Shown: piece after piece, positions 44,555-53,367 of the stretch
Position numbering within the stretch: the first letter of the stretch is position 1
How the letters are laid out: each line of letters opens with the position of its first letter
DNA from: Mucilaginibacter sabulilitoris
Lineage (GTDB): Bacteria; Bacteroidota; Bacteroidia; Sphingobacteriales; Sphingobacteriaceae
Length of the DNA: 64,000 nucleotides
Assembly (NCBI RefSeq): GCF_034262375.1
Contig: NZ_CP139558.1
Location: forward strand, 1,612,001-1,676,000
Reading direction: 5' to 3'
Position numbers and translations under genes: made by a program
The notes under the pieces: generated by a model
Told to the model about the DNA's origin: nothing
The model's input: the letters and a program-made list of their open reading frames with translations, nothing else
Databases searched by the model: none

Positions 44555-45616
44555 ATGAAAAAGAAGATATTTCTGATTGTTCCTTCATTAAGGTCAGGCG
44601 GTTCTGAACGCGTTTACTGGCTGCTTTCTCAATATTTTAATAAAGAAGAGTACGCAGTGTCTGTTGTTTTAATAAATGCCAAAGAGCAATGCTTTTCAAG
44701 CAAGGTTGAAGGTATATCGTTTATTGATTTGAACACCATAAAGGCATCCAAATCATTTTTTAAATTATATACACTGTTAAAAGCAGAAAAACCTTACGCC
44801 GTTTTTTCAACTGCAGATCATATCAATATTTTAACCGCAATGGTTTGCTGCTTTTTAAAGGTGCCTAATCTTATTGCAAGGGCATCCAATAATCCGCAGC
44901 AAATGAAAAAGTTTTATGGTAAAAAAGCCAACTTTTATAATTATTTCAGTCGTTTCTTTTTTACCCGGTTTAATTTTATTGTTTGCCAGTCTGGCGAAAT
45001 GCAACAGTCCATTTCAAACTTATATGGCATACGCACAGAGAAATTAAAGGTTATACCAAACCCAGTTTTACATACATCTATTCTTAAAGATTACACTCCC
45101 ACCTCTGAAAAAAAGAGATTAATTATTGTAGCCCGTTTATCGGCCGAAAAGGGAGTGGGAAGGTTGTTAGATGTGATGCGGGAATTACCTGAAAATTATG
45201 TTTTAACAATAGCAGGCAATGGCCCCCTGATGGATTCGCTTAAAGCCGAAACAGAGTTGCGTAAATTGAGTGACCGCATCACCTTTTTGGGCGAAGTTAG
45301 CGATGTACCGGCAAAAATAGCACAGCATGACCTTATGGTGTTATGCTCATTTACCGAAGGTTTTCCAAACGTAGTTCTGGAATCATTGTCGGTAGGTGTT
45401 CCGGTGGTTAGTTACCGGGTAGGTGGTATACAGGATCTGATTCGTGAGGGTTTTAATGGTTACGTGGCAGAACAGGATGATGCAGAAGGCTTTAAACAAC
45501 TGATCATGCAGGCCTGCGCTAAGCCCTGGTCGCATGAGCAAATTAAAGCAGATGTGTACAACAGGTTTTCTCTTGATAAAATAGGTCAGGTTTACGAAGA
45601 CCTGTTACATGCATAG
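44555..45616 (+). CDS. Glycosyltransferase family 4 (2)
   Basis: A GT-B enzyme of 353 residues. It has FLIVPSLRSGGSERVYWLLS at the N-terminus (about 5-24), LIIVARLSAEKGVGRLL in the donor domain (about 186-202) and the E-x7-E motif in TEGFPNVVLESLSVG (about 267-281) with GGIQDLI after it. The ATG at 44555 is used rather than a TTG fifteen bases before it. The donor sugar is unknown. It lies between the polymerase and the AsnB-like gene. Confidence 0.92.
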   Translation: MKKKIFLIVPSLRSGGSERVYWLLSQYFNKEEYAVSVVLINAKEQCFSSKVEGISFIDLNTIKASKSFFKLYTLLKAEKPYAVFSTADHINILTAMVCCFLKVPNLIARASNNPQQMKKFYGKKANFYNYFSRFFFTRFNFIVCQSGEMQQSISNLYGIRTEKLKVIPNPVLHTSILKDYTPTSEKKRLIIVARLSAEKGVGRLLDVMRELPENYVLTIAGNGPLMDSLKAETELRKLSDRITFLGEVSDVPAKIAQHDLMVLCSFTEGFPNVVLESLSVGVPVVSYRVGGIQDLIREGFNGYVAEQDDAEGFKQLIMQACAKPWSHEQIKADVYNRFSLDKIGQVYEDLLHA

Positions 45617-45640
45617 TTCAACATTAAAAAATTAATCAAT

Positions 45641-47482
45641 ATGTGCGGAATTTACGGATCTACCATATACTATAACGATGATGTTGTCAAGGCCAAATTA
45701 GAAAGGATAAAATTCCGCGGACCTGATCATTCGGGCTTTGAGCGTGTTGGTTCCATTACTTTGGGTCATAACAGGCTGGCGATTGTAGATCTGGACCCCC
45801 GCTCTAATCAGCCATTTACCTATTTGCACCTGAAGGTTGTTTTTAACGGCGAAATTTATAACTATCAACAAATTAAAGCCACATTAAAAACATTAGGTCA
45901 TGTATTTCAAACAGATTCGGATACTGAAGTGCTTGCCGCAGCTTACCTGGAGTACGGTGCAAATTGTGTTGAGCATTTTAACGGCATGTTTGCATTTGTT
46001 ATTTATGATACCAAAGAATACAAACTGTTTGGCGCCAGGGACAGGCTTGGAAAAAAACCTTTTTATTATGCTCATAACGGCCTTGATTTTGAGTTTGCCA
46101 GTCAACCATCACAGATCACATTGGGCAGACAGGTTAATTTAGACCTAAAGGCCATTAATGAATATTTTGTATGGGGATACGTACCCGAACCACGGTCGGC
46201 CTGGGAAGAAATAAGCAAGCTACAGGCAGGATACAGTTTCACTTTTGATATTGCGACAGGGCAATTCAAAACAACAAAATACTGGGACTTAAATGATAAC
46301 CATTTAAATACTTATAAAGGCAGCTATAATCAGGCTCAGGTCGAACTTAAAGAACTGTTAACAGATGCGGTTAATATCCGTATGCATGCAGATGTGCCTC
46401 TCGGTGTTTTTCTTTCCGGGGGAATTGATTCTTCGGTAGTAGCCGCTCTTGCCGCCGCGAATACAAAACAGGTAAAAACATTTTGTATAAAATTTAATGA
46501 AAAAGGGTTTGATGAAAGTGTTTTTGCCGGCAACATTGCAAAATATTTAAATACAGATCATCACGCAATTGAGTGTCATTATGACGAGGGAATGTCATTA
46601 ATAGGCGATTTTGGAAGATACTATGATGAGCCCTTTGCCGATTCGAGCGCTATTCCTTCTTTGTTGCTTAGCAAGTACACAAAAAAACATGTAACAGTAG
46701 CTTTAAGCGGCGATGGTGGTGATGAAAGTTTTATGGGTTATTCCAGGTATAACTGGTTAAATCGGGCAAATAAGTTTTTCAACTGTCCTCGGGCTTTACG
46801 TAAAGCAATAGCAGGACTTGTAAAGTTATCACCCAATTATCGCCATAAGCTGATTGCAATGGGCATTGGTGTAGAGTCAATTGATTTGCTGTATGTACTG
46901 ATGCTTGGCGGCCTCGAATATTCTTGGCTTCAGCAACCCGAACTGGGTTTAGAAGTGCCTTTCAAAAATATATTATCCGCCGGGTCCGGAAGCTTTTTAC
47001 AAAAAATGTCGGCCTTTGATATCAAGACATATTTAAACGGCGACATTAATACCAAGGTAGATAGGGCCTCAATGGCATTTGCGGTAGAAGCACGCGCGCC
47101 ACTGATGGATCACCGGATTGTGACGTTTGCCCAGCAGCTTCCGGATAGTTACAAATTTGGTAACGGGGTTCAAAAGAAAATACTAAAGGATATTTTATTT
47201 GAGCATGTTCCCGCTTCATTTTTTAACCGGCCTAAATCAGGTTTCAGTATGCCGCTAAAACACTGGTTCAGGCATCAGTTAAAGGATTATGTATTTGATA
47301 ATCTTTCAAAAAGCGAATTAGAAAATATTCCTGGCATTAACGTTCCAAGAACAATGACGATGATAGATGAGCACATGACAGGTAAATGGAACCGCTCATC
47401 ACAGATTTGGAAATTACTGGTATTTGTACAATGGCTTAAAGCACAAAAAACAAGCCCTGTATCTGAATATCAAATGGTTTAA
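45641..47482 (+). CDS. asnB: Asparagine synthetase (glutamine-hydrolysing) family, probably an EPS amidotransferase
   Basis: A protein of 613 residues with a class II glutaminase domain (about 1-195) starting M-C-G-I-Y-G (Cys2 nucleophile). The adenylating synthetase domain (about 225-560) has the PP-loop FLSGGIDSSVVAAL (about 254) and LSGDGGDESFMGYSRY. AsnB makes asparagine from aspartate. Copies inside O-antigen and capsule loci are thought to amidate the carboxyl group of uronic acids (WbpS-like proteins). With a TviB-type dehydrogenase in the same locus that reading is attractive, but it is inferred from context. Confidence 0.88.
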   Translation: MCGIYGSTIYYNDDVVKAKLERIKFRGPDHSGFERVGSITLGHNRLAIVDLDPRSNQPFTYLHLKVVFNGEIYNYQQIKATLKTLGHVFQTDSDTEVLAAAYLEYGANCVEHFNGMFAFVIYDTKEYKLFGARDRLGKKPFYYAHNGLDFEFASQPSQITLGRQVNLDLKAINEYFVWGYVPEPRSAWEEISKLQAGYSFTFDIATGQFKTTKYWDLNDNHLNTYKGSYNQAQVELKELLTDAVNIRMHADVPLGVFLSGGIDSSVVAALAAANTKQVKTFCIKFNEKGFDESVFAGNIAKYLNTDHHAIECHYDEGMSLIGDFGRYYDEPFADSSAIPSLLLSKYTKKHVTVALSGDGGDESFMGYSRYNWLNRANKFFNCPRALRKAIAGLVKLSPNYRHKLIAMGIGVESIDLLYVLMLGGLEYSWLQQPELGLEVPFKNILSAGSGSFLQKMSAFDIKTYLNGDINTKVDRASMAFAVEARAPLMDHRIVTFAQQLPDSYKFGNGVQKKILKDILFEHVPASFFNRPKSGFSMPLKHWFRHQLKDYVFDNLSKSELENIPGINVPRTMTMIDEHMTGKWNRSSQIWKLLVFVQWLKAQKTSPVSEYQMV

Positions 47483-47536
47483 AAACCGGGCATTGTAATT
47501 TTTACCCCGGTGTACTGCTGAATAAAAAATTACAGA

Positions 47537-48466
47537 ATGAATTTAATCAACCCCATACTCCCGCTTTTTCACAAACTATTTACTTTAGAAAAATGGAATA
47601 TCGGTTATGTATACCAAACGCCCGAAAATTTAATCCATTCAAAAAAGCTCGATGGCGAAATAAACTGGCTGCGCGAATGCAGCGCTGATGAGGCTGCTGA
47701 TCCTTTTGTGATAAATATAAACGGGAACAAGCTGGTATACTACGAAGAACACAGCTTTTGGAAAGGAAGGGGCGAGCTGATGATGATGGATAAGTTGAGC
47801 TTTAAAAGCAAAAAAAAGGTATGTGGGATTACTCCAAATTCAATCCATCTTTCATACCCGTACCTGTTCACCGTAAAAGATAAACTATATTGTATACCAG
47901 AAACATCGGCAGCAAAGCAAATTGCCTTGTACCAGGTAGATAAAGACAGCCCTCAAAAGTTTAAGAAAATACGCATTCTTTTACAGGGTGATAAATATGT
48001 AGATAGTTCCATTATATTTTATCAGGATAAATACTGGTTGTTTACCAGTGTATCTGGAAAGCCGGGAGAGCTGCACATTTTTTATTCAGATACACTGCTC
48101 ACAACATTTAAGGCGCACGCTTTAAACCCAATTGTTGTTGATACACACACAAGCAGATCTGCCGGAAGGTTATTCATTGTTGACGAAAAACTTTATATGC
48201 CAAGCCAAAACCCCGAAAAAGGTTATGGCGGTTCAATCATGATAAATGAAATTACGCATATCACCGAAACAGAATTCCAATATCGAACCGATTTTGAATT
48301 ATTACCCCAGTTGCCCTATGACCGGGGTTTGCATACCATAAATTTTGCAGAGGGATTGCTTATTGTAGACGGAAAGCGCAGCGTACGAAGTGTATTAAAC
48401 CCGCTGAAAAAAATTGTACTGAAAATAAGGAAACGAAAAAAAGCAGCCAAAAATGTCAGAGGTTAA
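47537..48466 (+). CDS. GINT1-N-terminal-domain-like beta-propeller protein
   Basis: A protein of 309 residues without a signal peptide. It matches the pattern of the domain found at the N-terminus of plant glucosamine inositolphosphorylceramide transferase and in bacterial capsule loci. The recognisable stretches are PFVININGNKLVYYEE, HLSYPYLFTVKDKLYCIPET, DSSIIFYQDKYWLFTS and then SAGRLFIVDEKLYMPSQN with YGGSIMINEI. The repeated strand pattern suggests a five-bladed propeller related to GH43-like folds. The reaction is unknown. The C-terminus is very basic. It overlaps the next glycosyltransferase gene by 14 bp, so the two may work together. Confidence 0.75.
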   Translation: MNLINPILPLFHKLFTLEKWNIGYVYQTPENLIHSKKLDGEINWLRECSADEAADPFVININGNKLVYYEEHSFWKGRGELMMMDKLSFKSKKKVCGITPNSIHLSYPYLFTVKDKLYCIPETSAAKQIALYQVDKDSPQKFKKIRILLQGDKYVDSSIIFYQDKYWLFTSVSGKPGELHIFYSDTLLTTFKAHALNPIVVDTHTSRSAGRLFIVDEKLYMPSQNPEKGYGGSIMINEITHITETEFQYRTDFELLPQLPYDRGLHTINFAEGLLIVDGKRSVRSVLNPLKKIVLKIRKRKKAAKNVRG

Positions 48467-49604
48467 ACAAAACGTTGTTTTTATATCCATGTCTGACGCG
48501 GCCAATGGTGCCGAAAATGTGCTGCTCATGGCCTCTAATGCTATTGGTGCGCCCATATTGTTTCTGAAAAAAGTTAAGACAGGTGGCTTGCGTATCCCGG
48601 CCGAACAGGAATTTCGGTACGCAACTGATAAGAATATGCTGATGGGCTTTTTAGGGCTTATCAATTTAATAAAGCCATATCGCCGTGATTTTATTATCAT
48701 GAGCACCCATCCCTACTTAAATGCTTGCCTGGGTTTTTTAAAAAGAACAGGGTATTTAAAATCGCAGCTTATTGTACGGGAATGTACTTCTGTTTTTACC
48801 AGGTTTGCGGGCTTTAAAAAATTAAGTTATCAGCTGGCATACCAGTTAGGTTACCCCGGCGTAAACCTGGTTGTTTGCCAAACAAGCTTAATGCGCTACC
48901 AATTTTTACAGCATGTAAATTTTGTACCCGATCATAAAGTAATTGTGCAGGAAAATCCTGTAGACCTGCAACAAATTCTTACAAAGGCAGGAGCTTCATT
49001 AAATGATCCTGATACTGATGCCAATTTTATTTGTGCCGCTGGTAGACTCATTCCGGAAAAGGGTTTTTCGGTTTTGATATACGCATTTAGCTGCATTGAA
49101 GAACAATATCCTGATTTAAAGTTATTGATACTGGGTGAAGGACCCGACAGAATCGAACTAACAAAATTAATTGAAACACTTGGGCTTACAACCCGGGTAA
49201 TACTGAAAGGCCTGATTGATAATCCGATACCTTATTTTAAAAAGGCGAAAGTATGTGTGGTATCATCAATTAAGGAAGGTTTCCCTAATGTTTTATTAGA
49301 AATGATGACCATGAACCAATCGGTTGTTGCCACACTATGCGCTGGTGGAATAGAAAACATTCCAGGAATTTTAACAACAAAAGTAAATAGTGTTAATGAG
49401 CTTGCACTTACTATTGAAAAAGCTCTTAGCAAGGATGTTTGTAATGAAGGTGAAATAACTAAACAATACCTCCATAACAGAACACCCGAAAAGTTTATTA
49501 ACGCTTTGCTACATAATCTCAACTACATACCTACTACCATGAACATCCAACAAGAAGGACACCAGTTACACTTTAAATTAAAATCGTATGAAAAAAGAAA
49601 TTAA
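48453..49604 (+). CDS. Glycosyltransferase family 4 (3)
   Basis: A GT-B enzyme of 383 residues. The acceptor domain opens with VVFISMSDAANGAENVLLMA (about 8-27), diverged from the usual glycine-rich loop. The donor domain has FICAAGRLIPEKGFSVLIYA (about 191-210) and the E-x7-E motif EGFPNVLLEMMTMN (about 272-285). It overlaps both neighbours: the GINT1-like gene by 14 bp at its start and the small lipoprotein gene by 17 bp at its end. That is tight coupling. Confidence 0.9.
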   Translation: MSEVKQNVVFISMSDAANGAENVLLMASNAIGAPILFLKKVKTGGLRIPAEQEFRYATDKNMLMGFLGLINLIKPYRRDFIIMSTHPYLNACLGFLKRTGYLKSQLIVRECTSVFTRFAGFKKLSYQLAYQLGYPGVNLVVCQTSLMRYQFLQHVNFVPDHKVIVQENPVDLQQILTKAGASLNDPDTDANFICAAGRLIPEKGFSVLIYAFSCIEEQYPDLKLLILGEGPDRIELTKLIETLGLTTRVILKGLIDNPIPYFKKAKVCVVSSIKEGFPNVLLEMMTMNQSVVATLCAGGIENIPGILTTKVNSVNELALTIEKALSKDVCNEGEITKQYLHNRTPEKFINALLHNLNYIPTTMNIQQEGHQLHFKLKSYEKRN

Positions 49605-50049
49605 ACTTCTTGGAAGAGTGATCTTATCTGTTATGGTAGTAAGTGCAGTTATATTATTAAATGGTTGTAAAAAAGAACTGACAGACCCAAATCCAACAAA
49701 AGACAAACCAGTAGAAGTAAAACCGCCAATAGAAATAAAGCCTGGCCTGTTCCGGGTAGACTTTGATGGACTAAGATCAGACGGAGGATTTTCCTATAAG
49801 ATCGGCTATGTACTTGAGGGAGGAGATTCAAACGAAGAACCCGAAGTATCAAAACTGAGATTGTTTGAAAACGGCGTTGAGCTACATCCGCCGCATACCG
49901 ATCATCAGGCCATCCGCGACTATGGTAAAGGCCGATACAGCCATTGGGGAACAACTTTGTATTTTTCTACCACTGATAATACCGATCCGGTAGCCAATGG
50001 CAGAGAGTATGCCTATACTTTAGATGGTTCGGGATATCCGACTAAGTAA
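49588..50049 (+). CDS. Small lipoprotein with a stand-alone EPS-associated module
   Basis: A protein of 153 residues. The lipobox ILLNGC puts the lipid cysteine at about 27. A Pro/Lys-rich spacer (about 32-52, PTKDKPVEVKPPIEIKPG) is followed by a single domain of about 95 residues. That domain recurs almost unchanged in the pectate lyase encoded at 51639: GLRSDGGFSYKIGY, KLRLFENG, DHQAIRDYGKGR, SHWGTTL, then DNTDP and YAYTLDG. The many aromatic and charged residues suit a carbohydrate-binding surface module; I do not recognise the family. The start codon lies inside the preceding glycosyltransferase gene, so it is part of the EPS operon. Confidence 0.85.
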   Translation: MKKEIKLLGRVILSVMVVSAVILLNGCKKELTDPNPTKDKPVEVKPPIEIKPGLFRVDFDGLRSDGGFSYKIGYVLEGGDSNEEPEVSKLRLFENGVELHPPHTDHQAIRDYGKGRYSHWGTTLYFSTTDNTDPVANGREYAYTLDGSGYPTK

Positions 50050-50156
50050 ATACATCTGTAAGGAGGCACCATTATAACCTTTATTAATGATACGCCGGAG
50101 CATAAATGAGCAATGCGAACAACCATCGCCCGCTCTTACCGGTATTAAACCTTTAT

Positions 50157-50206
50157 TTCCCGGATATGTATTTGATAAGTGCTTTATATCAAGGCTTATC
50201 CGGGAA
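50157..50206. other. Two-step stem-loop between the lipoprotein and epimerase genes
   Basis: TTCCCGGATA (50157-50166) and TATCCGGGAA (50197-50206) form a 10-bp outer stem. Inside it TTGATA and TATCAA form a second 6-bp stem. No T tract follows, so it is not a standard terminator. It may be an RNA structure or protein-binding site in the 294-bp gap, where I see no gene. Confidence 0.5.
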
Positions 50207-50343
50207 TAAAACTAAATCTTATTTGGCATGGCAATAAAAGCCCCGGCAAGATTTATAAAATTATTCTGCTTGAATCAATAAAGCCTTCCTGTATTCTCTT
50301 TATCTGGAAGCTCCATTTTTTTATTCATTAAACTTAAAATCTT

Positions 50344-51450
50344 ATGAAAATTTTAGTTACCGGCACAGCTGGTTTCATTGGCTATCATTTGGCAAAACGC
50401 TTGTTGGAGAGAGGCGATACCGTAGTAGGCATCGATTGTATAAATGATTACTACGATGTAAGGTTAAAATATGCCAGGTTGGAAGATACCGGCATTGCCA
50501 CATCAGAAATAGAATATGCCAAGCCGGTTAGCAGCACTACCCATCCTAATTACACATTTATAAAATTAGATCTGCTGGATAAAGAGCAGCTTGAATTATG
50601 CTTTCAAACGCATAAGTTTGATGCTGTTTGTAACCTTGCCGCACAGGCAGGTGTAAGATATAGTTTAACTAATCCCGAGGTTTACATTGATTCAAACATT
50701 AAAGGGTTTCTGAATATATTGGAGTGTTGCAGACATTTTAAAATAGGACATTTAGCTTATGCCAGCTCATCAAGTGTTTATGGGTTAAATAAAAAGATGC
50801 CGTTCACAGAGCATGATATTGCTGATCACCCGGTATCATTATATGCAGCATCTAAAAAAGCTAATGAAATGATGGCGCATACTTATAGCCATCTGTTTAA
50901 TGTACCCACTACTGGTTTACGTTTCTTTACGGTTTACGGACCGTGGGGCCGGCCAGATATGGCGCTTTTTATTTTTACAAAAGCAATGTTGGAAGGTAAA
51001 CCTATCGAAGTATTCAACAATGGTAATATGAAACGCGATTTTACTTATATTGATGATATTGTAAGTGGAATTGTGCGTGTAATTGATACCCCGGCAGAAC
51101 CAAATACCAACTGGGATGCACAGCAGCCTGATCCGGCTACTTCAAAAGCTCCTTTCCGTATTTTTAATATTGGCAGGGGAGCACCGGTAAGTTTGCTTGA
51201 TTTTGTAAGTGAAATAGAAAAGCAAACACATATAACCGCGAAAAAGATATTTTTACCGATGCAGGAGGGGGATGTGGCAGAAACATGTGCTGATGTATCT
51301 CATCTCGACGGTGTTTTGAACTATAAACCTAAAACTACCGTACACACCGGAGTTTCCAGATTTATTAGCTGGTACAAGTCTTTTTATAAAATCGGTAAGC
51401 AGTATTCTGAACCTGCAATCTCTGATGTTGAAAACCCAGTTTTGTCATAG
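50344..51450 (+). CDS. NAD-dependent epimerase, UDP-glucuronate 4-epimerase type
   Basis: An extended SDR enzyme of 368 residues. It has the Rossmann motif [20 protein letters not shown] (about 6-25), then [15 protein letters not shown] (about 32-46), which is typical of UDP-glucuronate 4-epimerases (LpsL/Cap1J group). The catalytic Ser/Thr region YASSSSVYG (about 139-147) and Y-x3-K in YAASKKAN (about 167) are present. The reaction would be UDP-glucuronate to UDP-galacturonate. No UDP-glucose dehydrogenase is in the window, so UDP-GlcA must come from elsewhere, or the substrate is the TviB-type HexNAc uronate. The next gene is a pectate lyase. Confidence 0.87.
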   Translation: MKILVTGTAGFIGYHLAKRLLERGDTVVGIDCINDYYDVRLKYARLEDTGIATSEIEYAKPVSSTTHPNYTFIKLDLLDKEQLELCFQTHKFDAVCNLAAQAGVRYSLTNPEVYIDSNIKGFLNILECCRHFKIGHLAYASSSSVYGLNKKMPFTEHDIADHPVSLYAASKKANEMMAHTYSHLFNVPTTGLRFFTVYGPWGRPDMALFIFTKAMLEGKPIEVFNNGNMKRDFTYIDDIVSGIVRVIDTPAEPNTNWDAQQPDPATSKAPFRIFNIGRGAPVSLLDFVSEIEKQTHITAKKIFLPMQEGDVAETCADVSHLDGVLNYKPKTTVHTGVSRFISWYKSFYKIGKQYSEPAISDVENPVLS

Positions 51451-51638
51451 AAATGTCAGTAAGTGTGCAAATTTATACAATCGATTTACAAATGTATTTT
51501 ACACATTTTAAGAGCGAAACGTTGTATTAAAGCAGTTTTTGAACCTTTTTTGATATAAGTCTATTCTTCCCGTGTAATTTTTTTGTGGCAATTTTTCAAA
51601 CGCACTACCGTTTGATGGCCTTAATTAAAAAAATATAC

Positions 51639-53075
51639 ATGGAAAGAAAAACAAAACCTTTTACAAGAGTGGTAACAGTCAGCTTAATGCTAAGCGCAGT
51701 TGTCTTCTTTGGCAGTTGTCAGAAAAACGGAGAAGCTCCCGCGGGCAATATGCAAGATGACAGCGCGCTAACAACAAGTTTGGAGACTGATGCCGTAACA
51801 AGCACCACGAGTGCAACATCGAGTTTATTAACAGTAAGTTTAACGGGTTTAAAATCAGATGGAGGGTATGCCTACAAAATTGGATATCCTTTGAGCAAAT
51901 CAGGCGATTCAAATTCCCAGCCATCAGTTTCAAAGCTCCGGCTGTTTGAAAATGGCAAAGAATTAAACCCAGCCCATTCAGACCATCAGGACATACGCGA
52001 CTATGGTAAAGGGCGCTTCAGCCACTGGGGAACTACCCTGGTTTTTTCAGCCTCTGACAACTCTAACCCAGCGAAAAATGGCCGTAAGTACACCTATACT
52101 TTAGATGGTACTACCGGAACAACCACAGCTGCAAAACCACCAGCAAACCAATCATCAACAGCTCCGGCGTCAAGTGCCGGCCTTATTGGTTATGCCGCAT
52201 ACAACGGTACAACAACTGGAGGCAAGGGTGGTGCTTCGGTTACAGTGACCAGTCTTTCGGCTTTAAGGGCTGCATTAGATGATGGCACCAGCCGGATTGT
52301 TTACGTAAGCGGTACTATTAAAGGATCGGGCGATGACGCAGTTTATGTGAAATCGAACAAATCGATCATTGGAAAACCGGGTGCTGTAATTGAAGGTGTT
52401 TCGCTATACATATTTACTGTTAGCAACATTATTATCCAGGACATTAGGTTTAAAAACTATGTAACAGATGCCGCGGTTATGATCAAGATGCAAGCTCATC
52501 ATATATGGGTTGACCATTGCGAGTTTTCAACAGACCGTAACCATGGCTGGGACTACTGGGGTAAAGATATCTCTATCACTCGCGAAGCTGATTATTGTAC
52601 AGTTTCATGGTGTAAGTTCCATGATACTAACTTGTCTGTTTTGATAAGCGGCGGTATCGAAGGTCATGAATCTGATAAAGGTCACCTGCACGTAACTATG
52701 CACCACAACTACTGGTATAACATTGGCGAAAGAGAGCCTTCTATGAATTACGGCAGTGTACACATGTTTAACAACTACCATTTAAATAACGACAGTTATT
52801 CAATAGGTGCACGCGCTGGTGGTACGGTACGTACAGATAATGAGTATTTCTCAAACTGTCATAAACCGATTACCACAGATTTAGACGGAGATCCTCCGGG
52901 TTACATCAGTGGTGCTTCAACAAACACTTATGTTAACAGCGGTAAAAATGATATAACCACAGGAACATCAACCTGGGTACCGCCATACTCTTACAAAACG
53001 GCTTTGGATGCAGCTGCAAATGTACCTTCTTTGGTTACAAAAGGTACTGGTCCAAGATCAACATCTGTTAATTAA
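51639..53075 (+). CDS. Pectate lyase family 1-like lipoprotein with an N-terminal EPS-associated module
   Basis: A protein of 478 residues. The lipobox VVFFGSC puts the lipid cysteine at about 27. A Ser/Thr-rich spacer is followed by the module shared with the lipoprotein encoded at 49588 (about 70-160). A Thr/Pro/Ala linker leads to a right-handed beta-helix of the PL1 type (about 185-440). That part shows GTSRIVYVSGTIKG, SNKSIIGKPGAVIEG, IWVDHCEFSTDRNHGWDYWG and HHNYWYNIGEREPS with a following histidine/arginine region. PL1 enzymes cleave alpha-1,4 polygalacturonate by beta-elimination. Located in the EPS locus, it probably trims the cell's own uronate-containing polymer. The ATG at 51639 gives the normal signal peptide. 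Confidence 0.88.
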   Translation: MERKTKPFTRVVTVSLMLSAVVFFGSCQKNGEAPAGNMQDDSALTTSLETDAVTSTTSATSSLLTVSLTGLKSDGGYAYKIGYPLSKSGDSNSQPSVSKLRLFENGKELNPAHSDHQDIRDYGKGRFSHWGTTLVFSASDNSNPAKNGRKYTYTLDGTTGTTTAAKPPANQSSTAPASSAGLIGYAAYNGTTTGGKGGASVTVTSLSALRAALDDGTSRIVYVSGTIKGSGDDAVYVKSNKSIIGKPGAVIEGVSLYIFTVSNIIIQDIRFKNYVTDAAVMIKMQAHHIWVDHCEFSTDRNHGWDYWGKDISITREADYCTVSWCKFHDTNLSVLISGGIEGHESDKGHLHVTMHHNYWYNIGEREPSMNYGSVHMFNNYHLNNDSYSIGARAGGTVRTDNEYFSNCHKPITTDLDGDPPGYISGASTNTYVNSGKNDITTGTSTWVPPYSYKTALDAAANVPSLVTKGTGPRSTSVN

Positions 53076-53106
53076 TTGAAATTATCTTAAATAAACATTA
53101 AATACT

Positions 53107-53132
53107 CCCCAACTGCCAAAAGGTGGTTGGGG
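53107..53132 (+). terminator. Stem-loop after the pectate lyase gene
   Basis: CCCCAACTGCC and GGTGGTTGGGG pair over 11 positions, two of them G-U, around AAAA. The following sequence is ATATTTAA, so the U tract is poor. It is probably a terminator or partial terminator. The rest of the 292-bp gap to 53368 holds no gene that I can see. Confidence 0.55.
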
Positions 53133-53367
53133 ATATTTAAAAAAGATCGCGTTTATATAAACCAACCTTACCTGTTACAATCTATTGCAATAAATATACT
53201 ATTGCCTGCATTTAGCGCCTGCTAAATTTTGCATTTTATCATATACCAATTATCTGTTCAATAGTATCTCTTAACTATTTGAACAAACTGTTACCAGCTT
53301 ATTTATAACGCCTTTATGGCGACAATTTAAATCATACACGAGTAGCTGATACTAATTTAATATATAC

